Positions 8,880 through 16,746 of a DNA stretch of 47,001 nt are shown here, piece after piece. A model generated the notes under the pieces. That model did no database searches and was not told the origin of the DNA. It was given only the letters and a program-made list of their open reading frames with translations. The position numbers were made by a program, and so were the translations under genes. Source of the stretch: DAOPKN01 sp035391225 (GTDB lineage: Bacteria; Thermotogota; Thermotogae; MWEM01); contig DAOPKN010000014.1 of NCBI GenBank assembly GCA_035391225.1, forward strand, positions 1 to 47,001. Reading direction: 5' to 3'. Numbering within the stretch: the first letter of the stretch is position 1; the number at the start of each line of letters is the position of its first letter.

Positions 8880-10142
8880 CTACTCTTCCAGTTTTTCCAG
8901 TAGGTAGTTTTCTACCCAGGAGTCTTCGACGGACGTTTGCATTCCCGTTTCCATGTCCTTCACCAGGCAAACTCCTTCGTTGATTTCGTTTTCGCCGATG
9001 ATCACGCACAGCGAAAAATCCTGGCGGGAGGCATACTTGAGCTGGGAGCGCATGTTCCGCCCCATGAGATCCTGCTCCACGCTGATCCCCCTTTTCCGCA
9101 GGAATTCCACGATTTTCAACGCACGCTCCGAAGCTTGTTCCCCCATACCCAACACGAAAACTTGGGCATTCGGTGGGAGATGGAGCTGCACCCCATCGCT
9201 TTGCATCACCTTCACCAAGCGTTCAATCCCACAGGCAAAACCGACGGAGGGAGTAGGCTTTCCCCCTAATTCTTCTACAACACGGTCATATCTTCCGCCA
9301 CCAAGGATATCGAAAACGGAATCCTCGTACGGGTACTTGACCTCGAATACAAGGGAGGTGTAGTAATCAAGGCCCCGAACGAGGTGTGGGTTGAGGGTAA
9401 AAGGGATTTGCAGCTTTTCCAAACGGTCTTGCACCGCGTGCAAATGGGACCGGCAAGAATCGCAGAGGAAATCGGTAATCACCGGTGCGCGTTTTCGCAG
9501 TTCTGCATCCTTGGGCACCTTGCAATCCAGCAAGCGCAGGATGTTGGTGTCGTATCTCCTTTGGCAATCCTCGCACATGTTGGGTAAGTGAGGCGCATAG
9601 TACTCCTTGAGGGCCTGGCGGTACTTCTCGCGGTCAGCCTCGCATCCCAAGGAATTCAGGTGCAGGTCGTAGTGGTGCAAGTGCAGGCGGTCAAGCAGGA
9701 AGATGGAGGACCAGATTACCTCCACGTCTGCTTCGGGCAACGGCGAACCCACCAGTTCAACCCCGTACTGGTGAAACTGCCTCTGCCTTCCCGCCTGCGG
9801 TCTCTCGTAACGGAACATGGGGCCCATGTAATACAACTTCTGCGGGAGCCCTTGTCCTCCCAGTGCGTTTTCCAAGAAGGCACGCATTGCGGGGGCAGTC
9901 CCCTCCGGGCGTAGGCAAAGGGAACGCCCGCCCTTATCTTCAAAGGCATACATTTCCTTTTGCACGATGTCCGTGTTGCTTCCGACGCTTCGGACGAACA
10001 GCTCGGTCATTTCAAAGGCCGGAGTCCGAATCTCGGAAAAACCGAAAACGCGGCTCACTTCCCTGGCGGTTTTTTCGAAAAAATGCCAGAAAGGAACCTC
10101 GTCTCCCAGGATGTCCACCGTCCCTTTCGGTCGTTTGATCAA
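8880..10142 (-). CDS. hisS: Histidyl-tRNA synthetase
   Basis: Class II aminoacyl-tRNA synthetase charging tRNA-His. The 420-residue product shows the full architecture: N-terminal RPKGTVDILG, class II motif 2 (YYMGPMFRYERPQAGRQRQFHQYGVE, in part), the histidine-A loops LVRGLDYYT and ILGGGRYD, motif 3 GFACGIERL, and an anticodon-binding domain from about residue 325. The start is TTG at 10142 with AAGGGGTGA upstream; it gives the canonical N-terminus. The gene follows the radical SAM gene by seven bases. Confidence 0.96.
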   Translation of the reverse strand: MIKRPKGTVDILGDEVPFWHFFEKTAREVSRVFGFSEIRTPAFEMTELFVRSVGSNTDIVQKEMYAFEDKGGRSLCLRPEGTAPAMRAFLENALGGQGLPQKLYYMGPMFRYERPQAGRQRQFHQYGVELVGSPLPEADVEVIWSSIFLLDRLHLHHYDLHLNSLGCEADREKYRQALKEYYAPHLPNMCEDCQRRYDTNILRLLDCKVPKDAELRKRAPVITDFLCDSCRSHLHAVQDRLEKLQIPFTLNPHLVRGLDYYTSLVFEVKYPYEDSVFDILGGGRYDRVVEELGGKPTPSVGFACGIERLVKVMQSDGVQLHLPPNAQVFVLGMGEQASERALKIVEFLRKRGISVEQDLMGRNMRSQLKYASRQDFSLCVIIGENEINEGVCLVKDMETGMQTSVEDSWVENYLLEKLEE

Positions 10143-10149
10143 AAAACGT

Positions 10150-11943
10150 TCACCCCTTACGTTGAATTGGATTTATGCAAACCCCGCATTGGCTGCAACT
10201 GGACCAGCGACAATCCGGCGTGCATTTTCCTTCGTTGCTGTTTTGCCACTCGCGTAACAAGAATTCCCGCGTGATTCCGCTGTCAATGTGATCCCATGGC
10301 AGGGGTTCGTGCAGGGAGCGTGTGCGTGTGTAGCTTTGCGTATCGATTCCACAGGCCGCGAAAGCTTCCATCCAGCGTGAAAAAGAAAAACCTTCTTTCC
10401 ACGCACAGAGTGTTCCCCCGTTTTGCTGCACCCACTGCAAAACGGGAGCCAGGGAGCGATCACCCCGGGATAGTACCCCCTCGACAAACGTCATTTCGGG
10501 CTGGTGGAACTCGTACTTGCCCAGTTTTTTTAGGGGGAGCAGAGAATGGAGGTAGGAGTGCAACTCGTCGACGGAAGCCTGGCGCGCAAACTGGAAGGGT
10601 GTATGGGGTTTGGGGACGAAACCGGCTACGCTGATGGAAACATTCTTGATTCCCCATCCCCGGATTTTCTCCACCAGGTGCACGATACCCTGGCGATCCT
10701 CTTCGCTTTCGCCCGGAAGGCCTGCCATGAAATACAACTTCAGCCGGCTCCACCCCATTTGCCGTGCGGCTTGTACCGTTTGGCGAAGGTCTTCCACTTC
10801 CACGTTCTTGTTGATTCTATCCCGCATCGACTGGCTGCCAGCTTCAGGGGCAAACGTTAAGCCGGTTTTCCGCAACCCGGAAATTTGGGCGGCAACTTCC
10901 AGCCCGAAGCGATCGATCCGGCTGGAGGGAATGGAAAGCGAAATGGCCTTCTGCTTCAGCAACGGGTAGAGTTCGTTCACCACGCGCGATAGCTCCGGGT
11001 GATCCAGCGTGCTGAGGGAAAGCAGGGAAAGTTCCTCGTACCCCGTTTGCTCGAGTGCCCGGATGGAAAGATCGATGATCTCTTCCGCGGAGCGATTTCG
11101 GACGGGGCGATACACCATGCCTGCGTGGCAAAAACGGCAACCATGGGTGCATCCCCGTAACACCTCCACCATCACGCGGTCGTGCACGATGGGGAAAAAA
11201 GGAACGATCTGCCGTGTGGGAAAGGCTACATTTTCCAGGTCCACGGCCGCCTTCCGGATTCGCGTTGCCACGCTTCCCCATGGAAGGTCCAGCGGAACCA
11301 CTCCCGCCTTGGTTTGGCGGTAGAACCGTGGAACATACACCCCCGGAATCTTGCTCAGCGCAAACAAACGCTGTGCTTTTGGCATGTGCTTGGTTTGCCT
11401 GAGGTTTTCCACGATCGAAACAACGGCTTGCTCGCCATCTCCCACGAGGAAAGCATCGAAGAAGGGTGCCAAGGGTTCCGGGTTGAACGCACACGGTCCC
11501 CCGCCGAGGATGATGGGATCGCTTTCGCGCCTTTCTGTTGCGAGTGGGTGGATCTCCGACAGCGAAAGGAAATCAAGCACCCCCGGGAAACTCAGTTCGT
11601 ATTGCAGCGTAAACCCCACCACGTCGAAGGTGCTGGGAGCGGCGAATTCCTCAAGGCTAAATGGGGGAATGTGCGCACGCGCCATTTCTTCGCGCATATC
11701 AAACCAGGGTAGGAACGCACGCTGCGCCCATACTCCTGGCTGGCGATTCAAGATATCGTAAAGGATGCGCAACCCCAAGTGGCTCATCCCGATTTCATAC
11801 ACGTCGGGGAAAACCAACAGGAATCGAAAATCGCTTTCAGTGCTTGATGCTTCCACCGAATGGATCTCGTTCCCGATGTACCTGGAAGGTTTTAGCACAC
11901 GATGCAACACACCGGATCGGTGTAACCACTTCTGAATTTGCAT
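10150..11943 (-). CDS. B12-binding/radical SAM protein of the TIGR03960 type
   Basis: A 597-residue protein with an N-terminal Rossmann-like B12-binding-type domain (PDVYEIGMSHLGLRILYDIL, about 45-65; ILGGGPCAFNPEPL) followed by a radical SAM core with the CTHGCRFC cluster motif that binds the SAM-coordinating [4Fe-4S] cluster. Later motifs are FAPEAGSQSMRD, KLYFMAGLPGE and a C-terminal CxxCxxC-like tail (CTPDCRWSSCSQCGVC). This matches the TIGR03960 family, of unknown substrate, often encoded beside ribosome or tRNA genes, here directly before hisS. ATG 11943 is preferred over the GTG four codons upstream because GGAG is correctly spaced for it. Confidence 0.9.
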   Translation of the reverse strand: MQIQKWLHRSGVLHRVLKPSRYIGNEIHSVEASSTESDFRFLLVFPDVYEIGMSHLGLRILYDILNRQPGVWAQRAFLPWFDMREEMARAHIPPFSLEEFAAPSTFDVVGFTLQYELSFPGVLDFLSLSEIHPLATERRESDPIILGGGPCAFNPEPLAPFFDAFLVGDGEQAVVSIVENLRQTKHMPKAQRLFALSKIPGVYVPRFYRQTKAGVVPLDLPWGSVATRIRKAAVDLENVAFPTRQIVPFFPIVHDRVMVEVLRGCTHGCRFCHAGMVYRPVRNRSAEEIIDLSIRALEQTGYEELSLLSLSTLDHPELSRVVNELYPLLKQKAISLSIPSSRIDRFGLEVAAQISGLRKTGLTFAPEAGSQSMRDRINKNVEVEDLRQTVQAARQMGWSRLKLYFMAGLPGESEEDRQGIVHLVEKIRGWGIKNVSISVAGFVPKPHTPFQFARQASVDELHSYLHSLLPLKKLGKYEFHQPEMTFVEGVLSRGDRSLAPVLQWVQQNGGTLCAWKEGFSFSRWMEAFAACGIDTQSYTRTRSLHEPLPWDHIDSGITREFLLREWQNSNEGKCTPDCRWSSCSQCGVCINPIQRKG

Positions 11944-11975
11944 GTTTTTCAGCACTCCATTCGAGACCTATTCTA

Positions 11976-13487
11976 TCATAAATGCCCGGAGTGTTCGGAA
12001 AGGGTTTTTTCTGGCTGCTGCCGGGGAAAAAGAAGGGAAAGCAGCCAACCGACCAAAGTACCGATTCCCACACCCAAAGCCTCCCGCCAGATAACGGTGG
12101 AAAGCGGGGAATGCACGTGTTGGAAGGAGTTGACGATGGAACACAGACCGATGGCTCCCAGCACGGGGAGCAAAAAAGAGTACCTTCCAAAATACACGTG
12201 CTTTTTCTGGATGTACAGGAAAAGGGCGGGAATTCCCAGAAGCTCCTTGAAGCGTGGGCGAATGCCAAACAGCTCCTCCAAGAAATCGCGAAACCTTCTT
12301 TCCAACGTGGAAACGAAACCCAAGTTTCCCGAACGGATCAGGTAGTACAAGATGCCCAACAGAACGAGAATCACCACCAGCATGTCGGTCCAATGCAAGC
12401 GCGACTTGAGGTTATTGGCACCGTAATGGGCGAATTCCCGGAGAAAAACGAGGAACGGTAAGTAAAACAACGTCAGCTTCACACCGTGGGGAAGGTAGAT
12501 TTGGTTCATGGCTGCGAAGGAAAATCCCATGGCATTCACGGCGATCCCCAACGCGAATGCGAAGGCCACGAGCGAAAAATACTTCACCGTCAACCCGCTT
12601 TCAAATTCCCGGAAGTCCCGGAAAAAGCCGGTGATACCAAATGCAGCCGTTACCCCGCTCAGGTAGAGCAAACCATCGATGGGCCCGCCTGTCAGCCATC
12701 CCCAGGTAAAAAGGCCAGCGGAAAACAGCACCAGCAGTGGGGAATAAAAAAAGATCAGGGCAAAACCCGATGCCATCAGAACCCAGGGAAGCCAGAGAAG
12801 TGTTTGGGGAACGGGGTTTTGAATGGAGGAACCCGGTCGAAAAAGGCCGATCATCTCCAAGCCGTAAGAATCGTAGTCTTTTCCCAGGGAGGGTGGCAAG
12901 GGTTGGATCCAGAAGAAATCGATACTCCTCTCGTTACGTGCGCGCATCCATCTGCGTAGAACCATCTGGAAATTGAGCTCCAACTTTTCCACCTCGGCGG
13001 GTTTGATGGTATGCACCCGGAACATCTGTTGCTGCAAAGAGGAAGGGAGCAGTTGCAAAGCACTGCGCACAAGGGACGTGGAAGCATTTAGCTCCAAGAA
13101 ACCCACGCGAATACGGTAGGCTTCGATCCATTGGGCCAACATGGAGGCGGACAGCGTGGGGGGAGGTTGCTCGAAGAAGACCACTCTTGGCTGGTCGAGG
13201 GTTGACAGGAGCCCTGGGATGCGCGAAAGCGGAACCTTTGAAAAATCGCAAATGTACACGACCCGTTCCCCGCTGACCCCCGGTGAATCCAACGGACGCA
13301 CCGGGAAAAAGGTCTCCATGTTGCCGTTGTATCCGCTTTCAAAGCCAAACGCAACGTCAGAAGCATTGGCATCGAACTCGATGCGCGGGTACACGTACAA
13401 GAATATGGTCAATACGGACGAGAAAAGAAAGAAAACGAAAGCGATCCGGCGAAGGCGCTCCATAACGGTGAGCTCAGCCTGGGGCAT
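11976..13487 (-). CDS. DUF5693-like polytopic membrane protein
   Basis: A 503-residue protein with an N-terminal membrane anchor (about 12-32), an extracytoplasmic domain to about residue 225 and about eight transmembrane helices in the C-terminal half. The segment RVHTIKPAEVEKL...RRWMRARNERSIDFFWIQP resembles the conserved core of DUF5693 membrane proteins, known mainly from Firmicutes. The ATG at 13487 has GGGGGGAG upstream; an internal ATG at 13463 lacks one. It is the first gene of the long leftward series. Its function is unknown. Confidence 0.72.
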   Translation of the reverse strand: MPQAELTVMERLRRIAFVFFLFSSVLTIFLYVYPRIEFDANASDVAFGFESGYNGNMETFFPVRPLDSPGVSGERVVYICDFSKVPLSRIPGLLSTLDQPRVVFFEQPPPTLSASMLAQWIEAYRIRVGFLELNASTSLVRSALQLLPSSLQQQMFRVHTIKPAEVEKLELNFQMVLRRWMRARNERSIDFFWIQPLPPSLGKDYDSYGLEMIGLFRPGSSIQNPVPQTLLWLPWVLMASGFALIFFYSPLLVLFSAGLFTWGWLTGGPIDGLLYLSGVTAAFGITGFFRDFREFESGLTVKYFSLVAFAFALGIAVNAMGFSFAAMNQIYLPHGVKLTLFYLPFLVFLREFAHYGANNLKSRLHWTDMLVVILVLLGILYYLIRSGNLGFVSTLERRFRDFLEELFGIRPRFKELLGIPALFLYIQKKHVYFGRYSFLLPVLGAIGLCSIVNSFQHVHSPLSTVIWREALGVGIGTLVGWLLSLLFPRQQPEKTLSEHSGHL

Positions 13488-13682
13488 TGCACTCCCCCCC
13501 GAGTAGGAGGGGTTGGGGGAAAATCACGTTCATGAAAACCCTCCATCCCTTCTGAAAAATATCGCCAAATGAAAAATCCCAAAGGGGGTTTTGAACTTTT
13601 TCGGGGTTGGGTGAGTCTTACTTTATGATACTGAGATGCACCCCTTATTCCCCCTTGAAGAAATATATACCCCCCACATTGG

Positions 13683-13706
13683 AGCGGACCTGCGGTCCGC
13701 TTTTTT
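13683..13706 (+). terminator. Plus-strand terminator with no assigned gene
   Basis: AGCGGACC and GGTCCGCT form an 8-bp stem with a TGC loop, followed immediately by TTTTTT on the plus strand. On the minus strand the bases after the stem are not U-rich, so it points right. No plus-strand gene ends here; it could end a short untranslated RNA. Confidence 0.75.
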
Positions 13707-13726
13707 ATTGCCGCTTTCCGCAATGC

Positions 13727-13750
13727 AAAAAAGGCGGCTTTCGCCGCCTC
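13727..13750 (-). terminator. Rho-independent terminator of the ferredoxin gene
   Basis: Minus-strand stem AGGCGGC/GCCGCCT with a four-base loop followed by TTTTT, 20 bases past the ferredoxin stop. Confidence 0.88.
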
Positions 13751-13769
13751 ACCCTGCTATCAAAGCTTC

Positions 13770-13952
13770 TTATTCAACGATAATCGCACTGACAGGGCAG
13801 GAGTTTGCCGCATCTTCCACGCAGCCAGCATCCGTTTCCTCGACCAGCACTTCAGCCTTGCCATCGTCCGCCATGGTGAAAACCTCGTCACACATTTGCG
13901 CACATACGCCGCAGCCGATGCAGGTATCCTTGTCTACAGACACTCTCGCCAT
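13770..13952 (-). CDS. Ferredoxin, single [4Fe-4S] cluster, Thermotoga type
   Basis: A 60-residue electron carrier. Cys11, Cys14, Cys17 (CIGCGVC) and Cys52 (SCP) are positioned to ligate one [4Fe-4S] cluster. Cys21 and Cys44 sit where the T. maritima ferredoxin has its disulfide, and the length and spacing match that protein. The ATG at 13952 is fixed by GGAGGTG upstream; an extension upstream would cross a promoter. It has its own promoter and terminator, so it is a single-gene unit. Likely partners are oxidoreductases elsewhere and, possibly, the RACo electron path in this window. Confidence 0.95.
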   Translation of the reverse strand: MARVSVDKDTCIGCGVCAQMCDEVFTMADDGKAEVLVEETDAGCVEDAANSCPVSAIIVE

Positions 13953-13985
13953 TCCACACACCTCCACAAATTTTTTCCGGAAGCA

Positions 13986-13994
13986 ATTATAGCA
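13986..13994 (-). promoter_or_regulatory. Extended -10 promoter for the ferredoxin gene
   Basis: The minus strand reads TGCTATAAT, a perfect -10 hexamer with a TGn extension, 34 bases before the ferredoxin start. No good -35 is seen, as expected for an extended -10 element. Confidence 0.7.
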
Positions 13995-14002
13995 CATCTT
14001 CT

Positions 14003-14368
14003 TCAGGAAACATCCGCTTCCTTCCACAATTCCTCGAGAAGCAAGAGAACCATGGGGAGTTTCACTCCTTGCTTTTTCAACAGGGAGATGGTTTGCTGCA
14101 ACAGCTGAATGGTTTTCAAGTCCACGTCCGGGACATCTCGGATGAAATACCCCACGCCGTGTTCGGATTCGATCAGCCCTTCGTTGGCCAGTTTCTCCAG
14201 TGAACGCATCACGGTATTCATGTTCACTCCGAACAGTTGGGCCAACTCACGTACGGGGGGCAGTTGGTCTTTCCGCTGGTAATGACCCAGAAGGATCTCC
14301 TTTTTGATCGTGTTCATGATTTGCAGGTACGCGGGTACACCACTGTGCTTGTCCACGCTTCGGATCAT
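14003..14368 (-). CDS. GntR-family transcriptional regulator, YtrA subfamily
   Basis: A 121-residue protein: an N-terminal winged helix-turn-helix (about 10-78; PAYLQIMNTIKKEI, LPPVRELAQLFGVNMNTVMRSL, GLIESEHGVGYFI) and only a short helical tail for dimerisation. This is the YtrA layout, which typically represses an adjacent ABC-transporter operon. It is the last gene of that operon here, 17 bases after the ATPase. The 20-bp palindrome at 16668-16687 over the operon promoter is its probable operator. Confidence 0.92.
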   Translation of the reverse strand: MIRSVDKHSGVPAYLQIMNTIKKEILLGHYQRKDQLPPVRELAQLFGVNMNTVMRSLEKLANEGLIESEHGVGYFIRDVPDVDLKTIQLLQQTISLLKKQGVKLPMVLLLLEELWKEADVS

Positions 14369-14385
14369 CGCAATCCCTTCTTCCC

Positions 14386-15207
14386 TTACTTCATTTCGAA
14401 TGGAACGAATGCTCTCTTTCCTTGCAAGTAGGCGAGCGCGATTTCCTTGAATGTCGGGAAATCCCCCACTTCTTCATCGGTTTTGATCAAGGTGCGGTTT
14501 CCCAACACCCCAACCACGTTTCCCACGGGAATCTTTTCCCCGGAATCCACCAGGCGGTGGCTCTCTTTAGCATGGTCCATGGTGTCATGGTACAACACCA
14601 CTCCTTCGCGGATAATGGCGAACGACGTGGAAATCTCCTCCAACTCGTAGAGTTCGTGCGAGGAAATGACGACCGAACGGCCTTCCTGGTGCACGAAGTC
14701 ACGAAGCACTTCCAACACTTCCTGGCGAATCACCGGATCCAGGTTTTGCGTGGGTTCGTCCAGCAGGAGCAGCTCGGCCCCACTTGCAAGAATCAGTGAC
14801 AGGTGAAACAAGGTGCGAATCCCCATGGAGTAATTTTCCACTTTCTGCGACAGGTCAAACTGGTAATGCATCGCAAACGAGGAAAAAATCCTTTCGCTCC
14901 AACGGGGGTACAACATCTTCCACAGGCGCACGTAATCTTCCCCTCGGAAACGTCCGAACTTCAACCGGTCTTCCGTGAGAACACCAAGGCGTGTTTTCCC
15001 CTGGGAATTCAACGGTTCCCCAAACAGCTTCACCTTTCCCTCATCTGGAATCAATCCACCGTAGATGCAACGCAGTGTGGTGGTTTTTCCTGCACCGTTT
15101 GGACCGATTAACGAGAAAATCTCTCCCTGTGGTGCTTCGAACGTAATTTCGTTTAGAACGCGCTTGCTGTCGAAACTTTTCGAAAGATTCTGCACTTGAA
15201 GGACCAT
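14386..15207 (-). CDS. ABC transporter ATP-binding protein
   Basis: A 273-residue ATPase with Walker A GPNGAGKTT (about 35-43), a short degenerate signature region (VENYSMGIRTLFHL rather than LSGGQ), Walker B LLLLDEPTQNLD, and H-loop SSHELYE. The degenerate signature is common in YtrB-type and antibiotic/export ATPases. Its ATG overlaps the stop of the permease gene (TAATG). With the permease and the YtrA-like regulator it forms an export or envelope-stress ABC system; the substrate cannot be told from sequence. Confidence 0.92.
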   Translation of the reverse strand: MVLQVQNLSKSFDSKRVLNEITFEAPQGEIFSLIGPNGAGKTTTLRCIYGGLIPDEGKVKLFGEPLNSQGKTRLGVLTEDRLKFGRFRGEDYVRLWKMLYPRWSERIFSSFAMHYQFDLSQKVENYSMGIRTLFHLSLILASGAELLLLDEPTQNLDPVIRQEVLEVLRDFVHQEGRSVVISSHELYELEEISTSFAIIREGVVLYHDTMDHAKESHRLVDSGEKIPVGNVVGVLGNRTLIKTDEEVGDFPTFKEIALAYLQGKRAFVPFEMK

Positions 15208-15779
15208 TACTTTTTTACCCCCTTTGTTTGGAATGCCCAGAAAGCAAGGGCGAGCAAGGTTGCTGCGACCGCGCCGGACATCAGCACGTTGCCCTGGTGG
15301 GAGGGGCTCAGGAAGAACCAGGGGTTGGAGAAACGGCTCCCGATGCCACCGATGATGATGTCACCGATCCAAATGAGAAAGGGCATTCCGAAGTTATCCA
15401 ATCCCACGATCACGCAGAGCATGGAGATCCCGAAGTACGCTGTGGAAAAGATCAAAGTCCCCAGCAAGTTGATTCCCACCCATCCCAGGCTGATATCCCA
15501 AAGGAAAATGGCGCTACCGATGAGTTGTGTGGTCAACGCGATGGTGAGCAGGAACAGGTACGAGACCCAAAAAAGCTCTCCACTGGAAAAAGGGATCGAC
15601 GTCAACAGGGACATCCGCTTGTGCTGAACGTCCCAGGGGAGCATGCTCGAAACCAGTAGCAACAGGAAAAACATGCGTACCGGGAAGGACGGAATCAGCA
15701 GCAGTAACGAAAAGATCGCCAGTTTGCCGGCTTTTTCCACGAATTCTTTCATAAAGAAGGCTTCCATTTTTGCAAGCAT
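15207..15779 (-). CDS. ABC-2-like membrane permease
   Basis: A 190-residue protein with five to six hydrophobic segments and a conserved-looking PWDVQHKRMSLLTSIPFSSGELF stretch near residue 48, typical of small ABC-2/YtrC-like permeases that pair with a separate ATPase. ATG 15779 has AAGGAGG upstream. It is shorter than classical ABC-2 permeases, so it may act as a dimer. Confidence 0.82.
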   Translation of the reverse strand: MLAKMEAFFMKEFVEKAGKLAIFSLLLLIPSFPVRMFFLLLLVSSMLPWDVQHKRMSLLTSIPFSSGELFWVSYLFLLTIALTTQLIGSAIFLWDISLGWVGINLLGTLIFSTAYFGISMLCVIVGLDNFGMPFLIWIGDIIIGGIGSRFSNPWFFLSPSHQGNVLMSGAVAATLLALAFWAFQTKGVKK

Positions 15780-15818
15780 CTCATTTCCTCCTTAACTCTT
15801 TTTTTCGAACCCGGGGGT

Positions 15819-16637
15819 TCAGTACGCGTACACGTGCAACCGGAAGAAATTTGAATCCCGGTTGATTTGCAACTGGTCCTGGCAACTTTCCGGGACGTAC
15901 ACGTCCAGCGATCCCGTGTTGCAACGGACTTCCAGCGTTCGGGTGCCAGTCCATTCCTCCTCGTACCGGATCTTCCCGGAAATCACGTTGGAATCGACAT
16001 GAAATGCCTTGGTGCCGTTGAGATGCAGATCAAAACTCAAGACGTTACCCTTGAGCCGGAACTCGGTGGTGTTGAAATATCCCGAAATTGCTCCTACGTT
16101 GGCGTACACATCGAGTAATTGCAAGGATTGGGAATCCCCGATCTCCATGCGAACCCGGGCGGGTGGATTGTTTGCGTAGGAAACCACCTGCCGCATACCC
16201 CCGGCAACGGAGCGGACGGAAATTTCGGAAGGAACGAAAAGCCCCGTAGCTTGTTGCTTTCCGATGAGTTCCAGCACTTCCATGTTCACGACGACTTCCT
16301 CACCCATGTCCACCGAGCGGTCCGGTTCCAGGCGGACCAGGGTTTCCTTCGGACCCCACTGTGAGTTCCAGTTAAAACCTGGGATTCCTGGAATGTTCAG
16401 CCAATCTCCCACGTAACGATCGAGGAATTGGCCCGCGATCGATGCACCAACCGCAATCAACGATACCAGTACCAACATGGTGATCAGGAATGCGCTGAAC
16501 TTACGAAGGTTCAAGGCCAACAATATGCCAGCTACCAGACCAAGTACGACCCGCGCGTAAAAAAGAGGGATGAAGATCGCCAATACAAGTAGCACGACGA
16601 TAATGGTGCTCTTCACTAACAATGGAAAACGCTGCAC
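15819..16637 (-). CDS. Membrane protein with DUF4097-like beta domain
   Basis: A 272-residue protein. Three hydrophobic segments (about 8-75) are followed by an extracytoplasmic domain (about 95-272) rich in repeated beta strands: LLDVYANVGAISGYF, LKGNVLSFDLHLNG, RTLEVRCNTGSLDVYVPES. The strand pattern is like toast_rack/DUF4097 domains. The GTG start at 16637 has AGGGAGGT upstream. It is the first gene of the YtrA-type operon; proteins of this fold are frequent in envelope-stress operons. Confidence 0.75.
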   Translation of the reverse strand: MQRFPLLVKSTIIVVLLVLAIFIPLFYARVVLGLVAGILLALNLRKFSAFLITMLVLVSLIAVGASIAGQFLDRYVGDWLNIPGIPGFNWNSQWGPKETLVRLEPDRSVDMGEEVVVNMEVLELIGKQQATGLFVPSEISVRSVAGGMRQVVSYANNPPARVRMEIGDSQSLQLLDVYANVGAISGYFNTTEFRLKGNVLSFDLHLNGTKAFHVDSNVISGKIRYEEEWTGTRTLEVRCNTGSLDVYVPESCQDQLQINRDSNFFRLHVYAY

Positions 16638-16667
16638 GAAAAATACCTCCCTTTCTTAGTGATTTAC

Positions 16668-16707
16668 TGTTCTAATATATTAGAACACAAAAACAAGAGA
16701 AAGTCAA
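16668..16707 (-). promoter_or_regulatory. Promoter with overlapping 20-bp palindromic operator
   Basis: Minus strand: -35 TTGACT (16707-16702), 17 bases, then TCTAAT (16684-16679) or TAATAT two bases on. A perfect palindrome, TGTTCTAATA with TATTAGAACA (16668-16687), covers the -10. This is a classic repressor site, and the operon's own YtrA-type GntR protein is the likely ligand. Confidence 0.82.
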
Positions 16708-16728
16708 CCCCCCTTTGGGGAGGGGTTG
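16705..16728 (-). terminator. Terminator-like hairpin after the Cys-motif protein gene
   Basis: CAACCCCTCCCC and GGGGGGTTG pair with one bulge around an AAA loop, followed on the minus strand by ACTTTCTCTTGTTTTT. The U tract is interrupted, so termination may be weak. The foot of the stem overlaps the -35 of the next operon. Confidence 0.45.
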
Positions 16729-16746
16729 CTTCCACACGAAAAGGGT

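Larger units (their letters stand above)
13488..13769. other. Intergenic gap of 282 bases
   Basis: No convincing coding frame. The part nearest the DUF5693-like gene holds its ribosome binding site and presumably its promoter, which I could not fix. The part from about 13635 contains a TATGAT hexamer and then a plus-strand terminator with no gene before it, and the ferredoxin terminator reading left. Confidence 0.6.
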
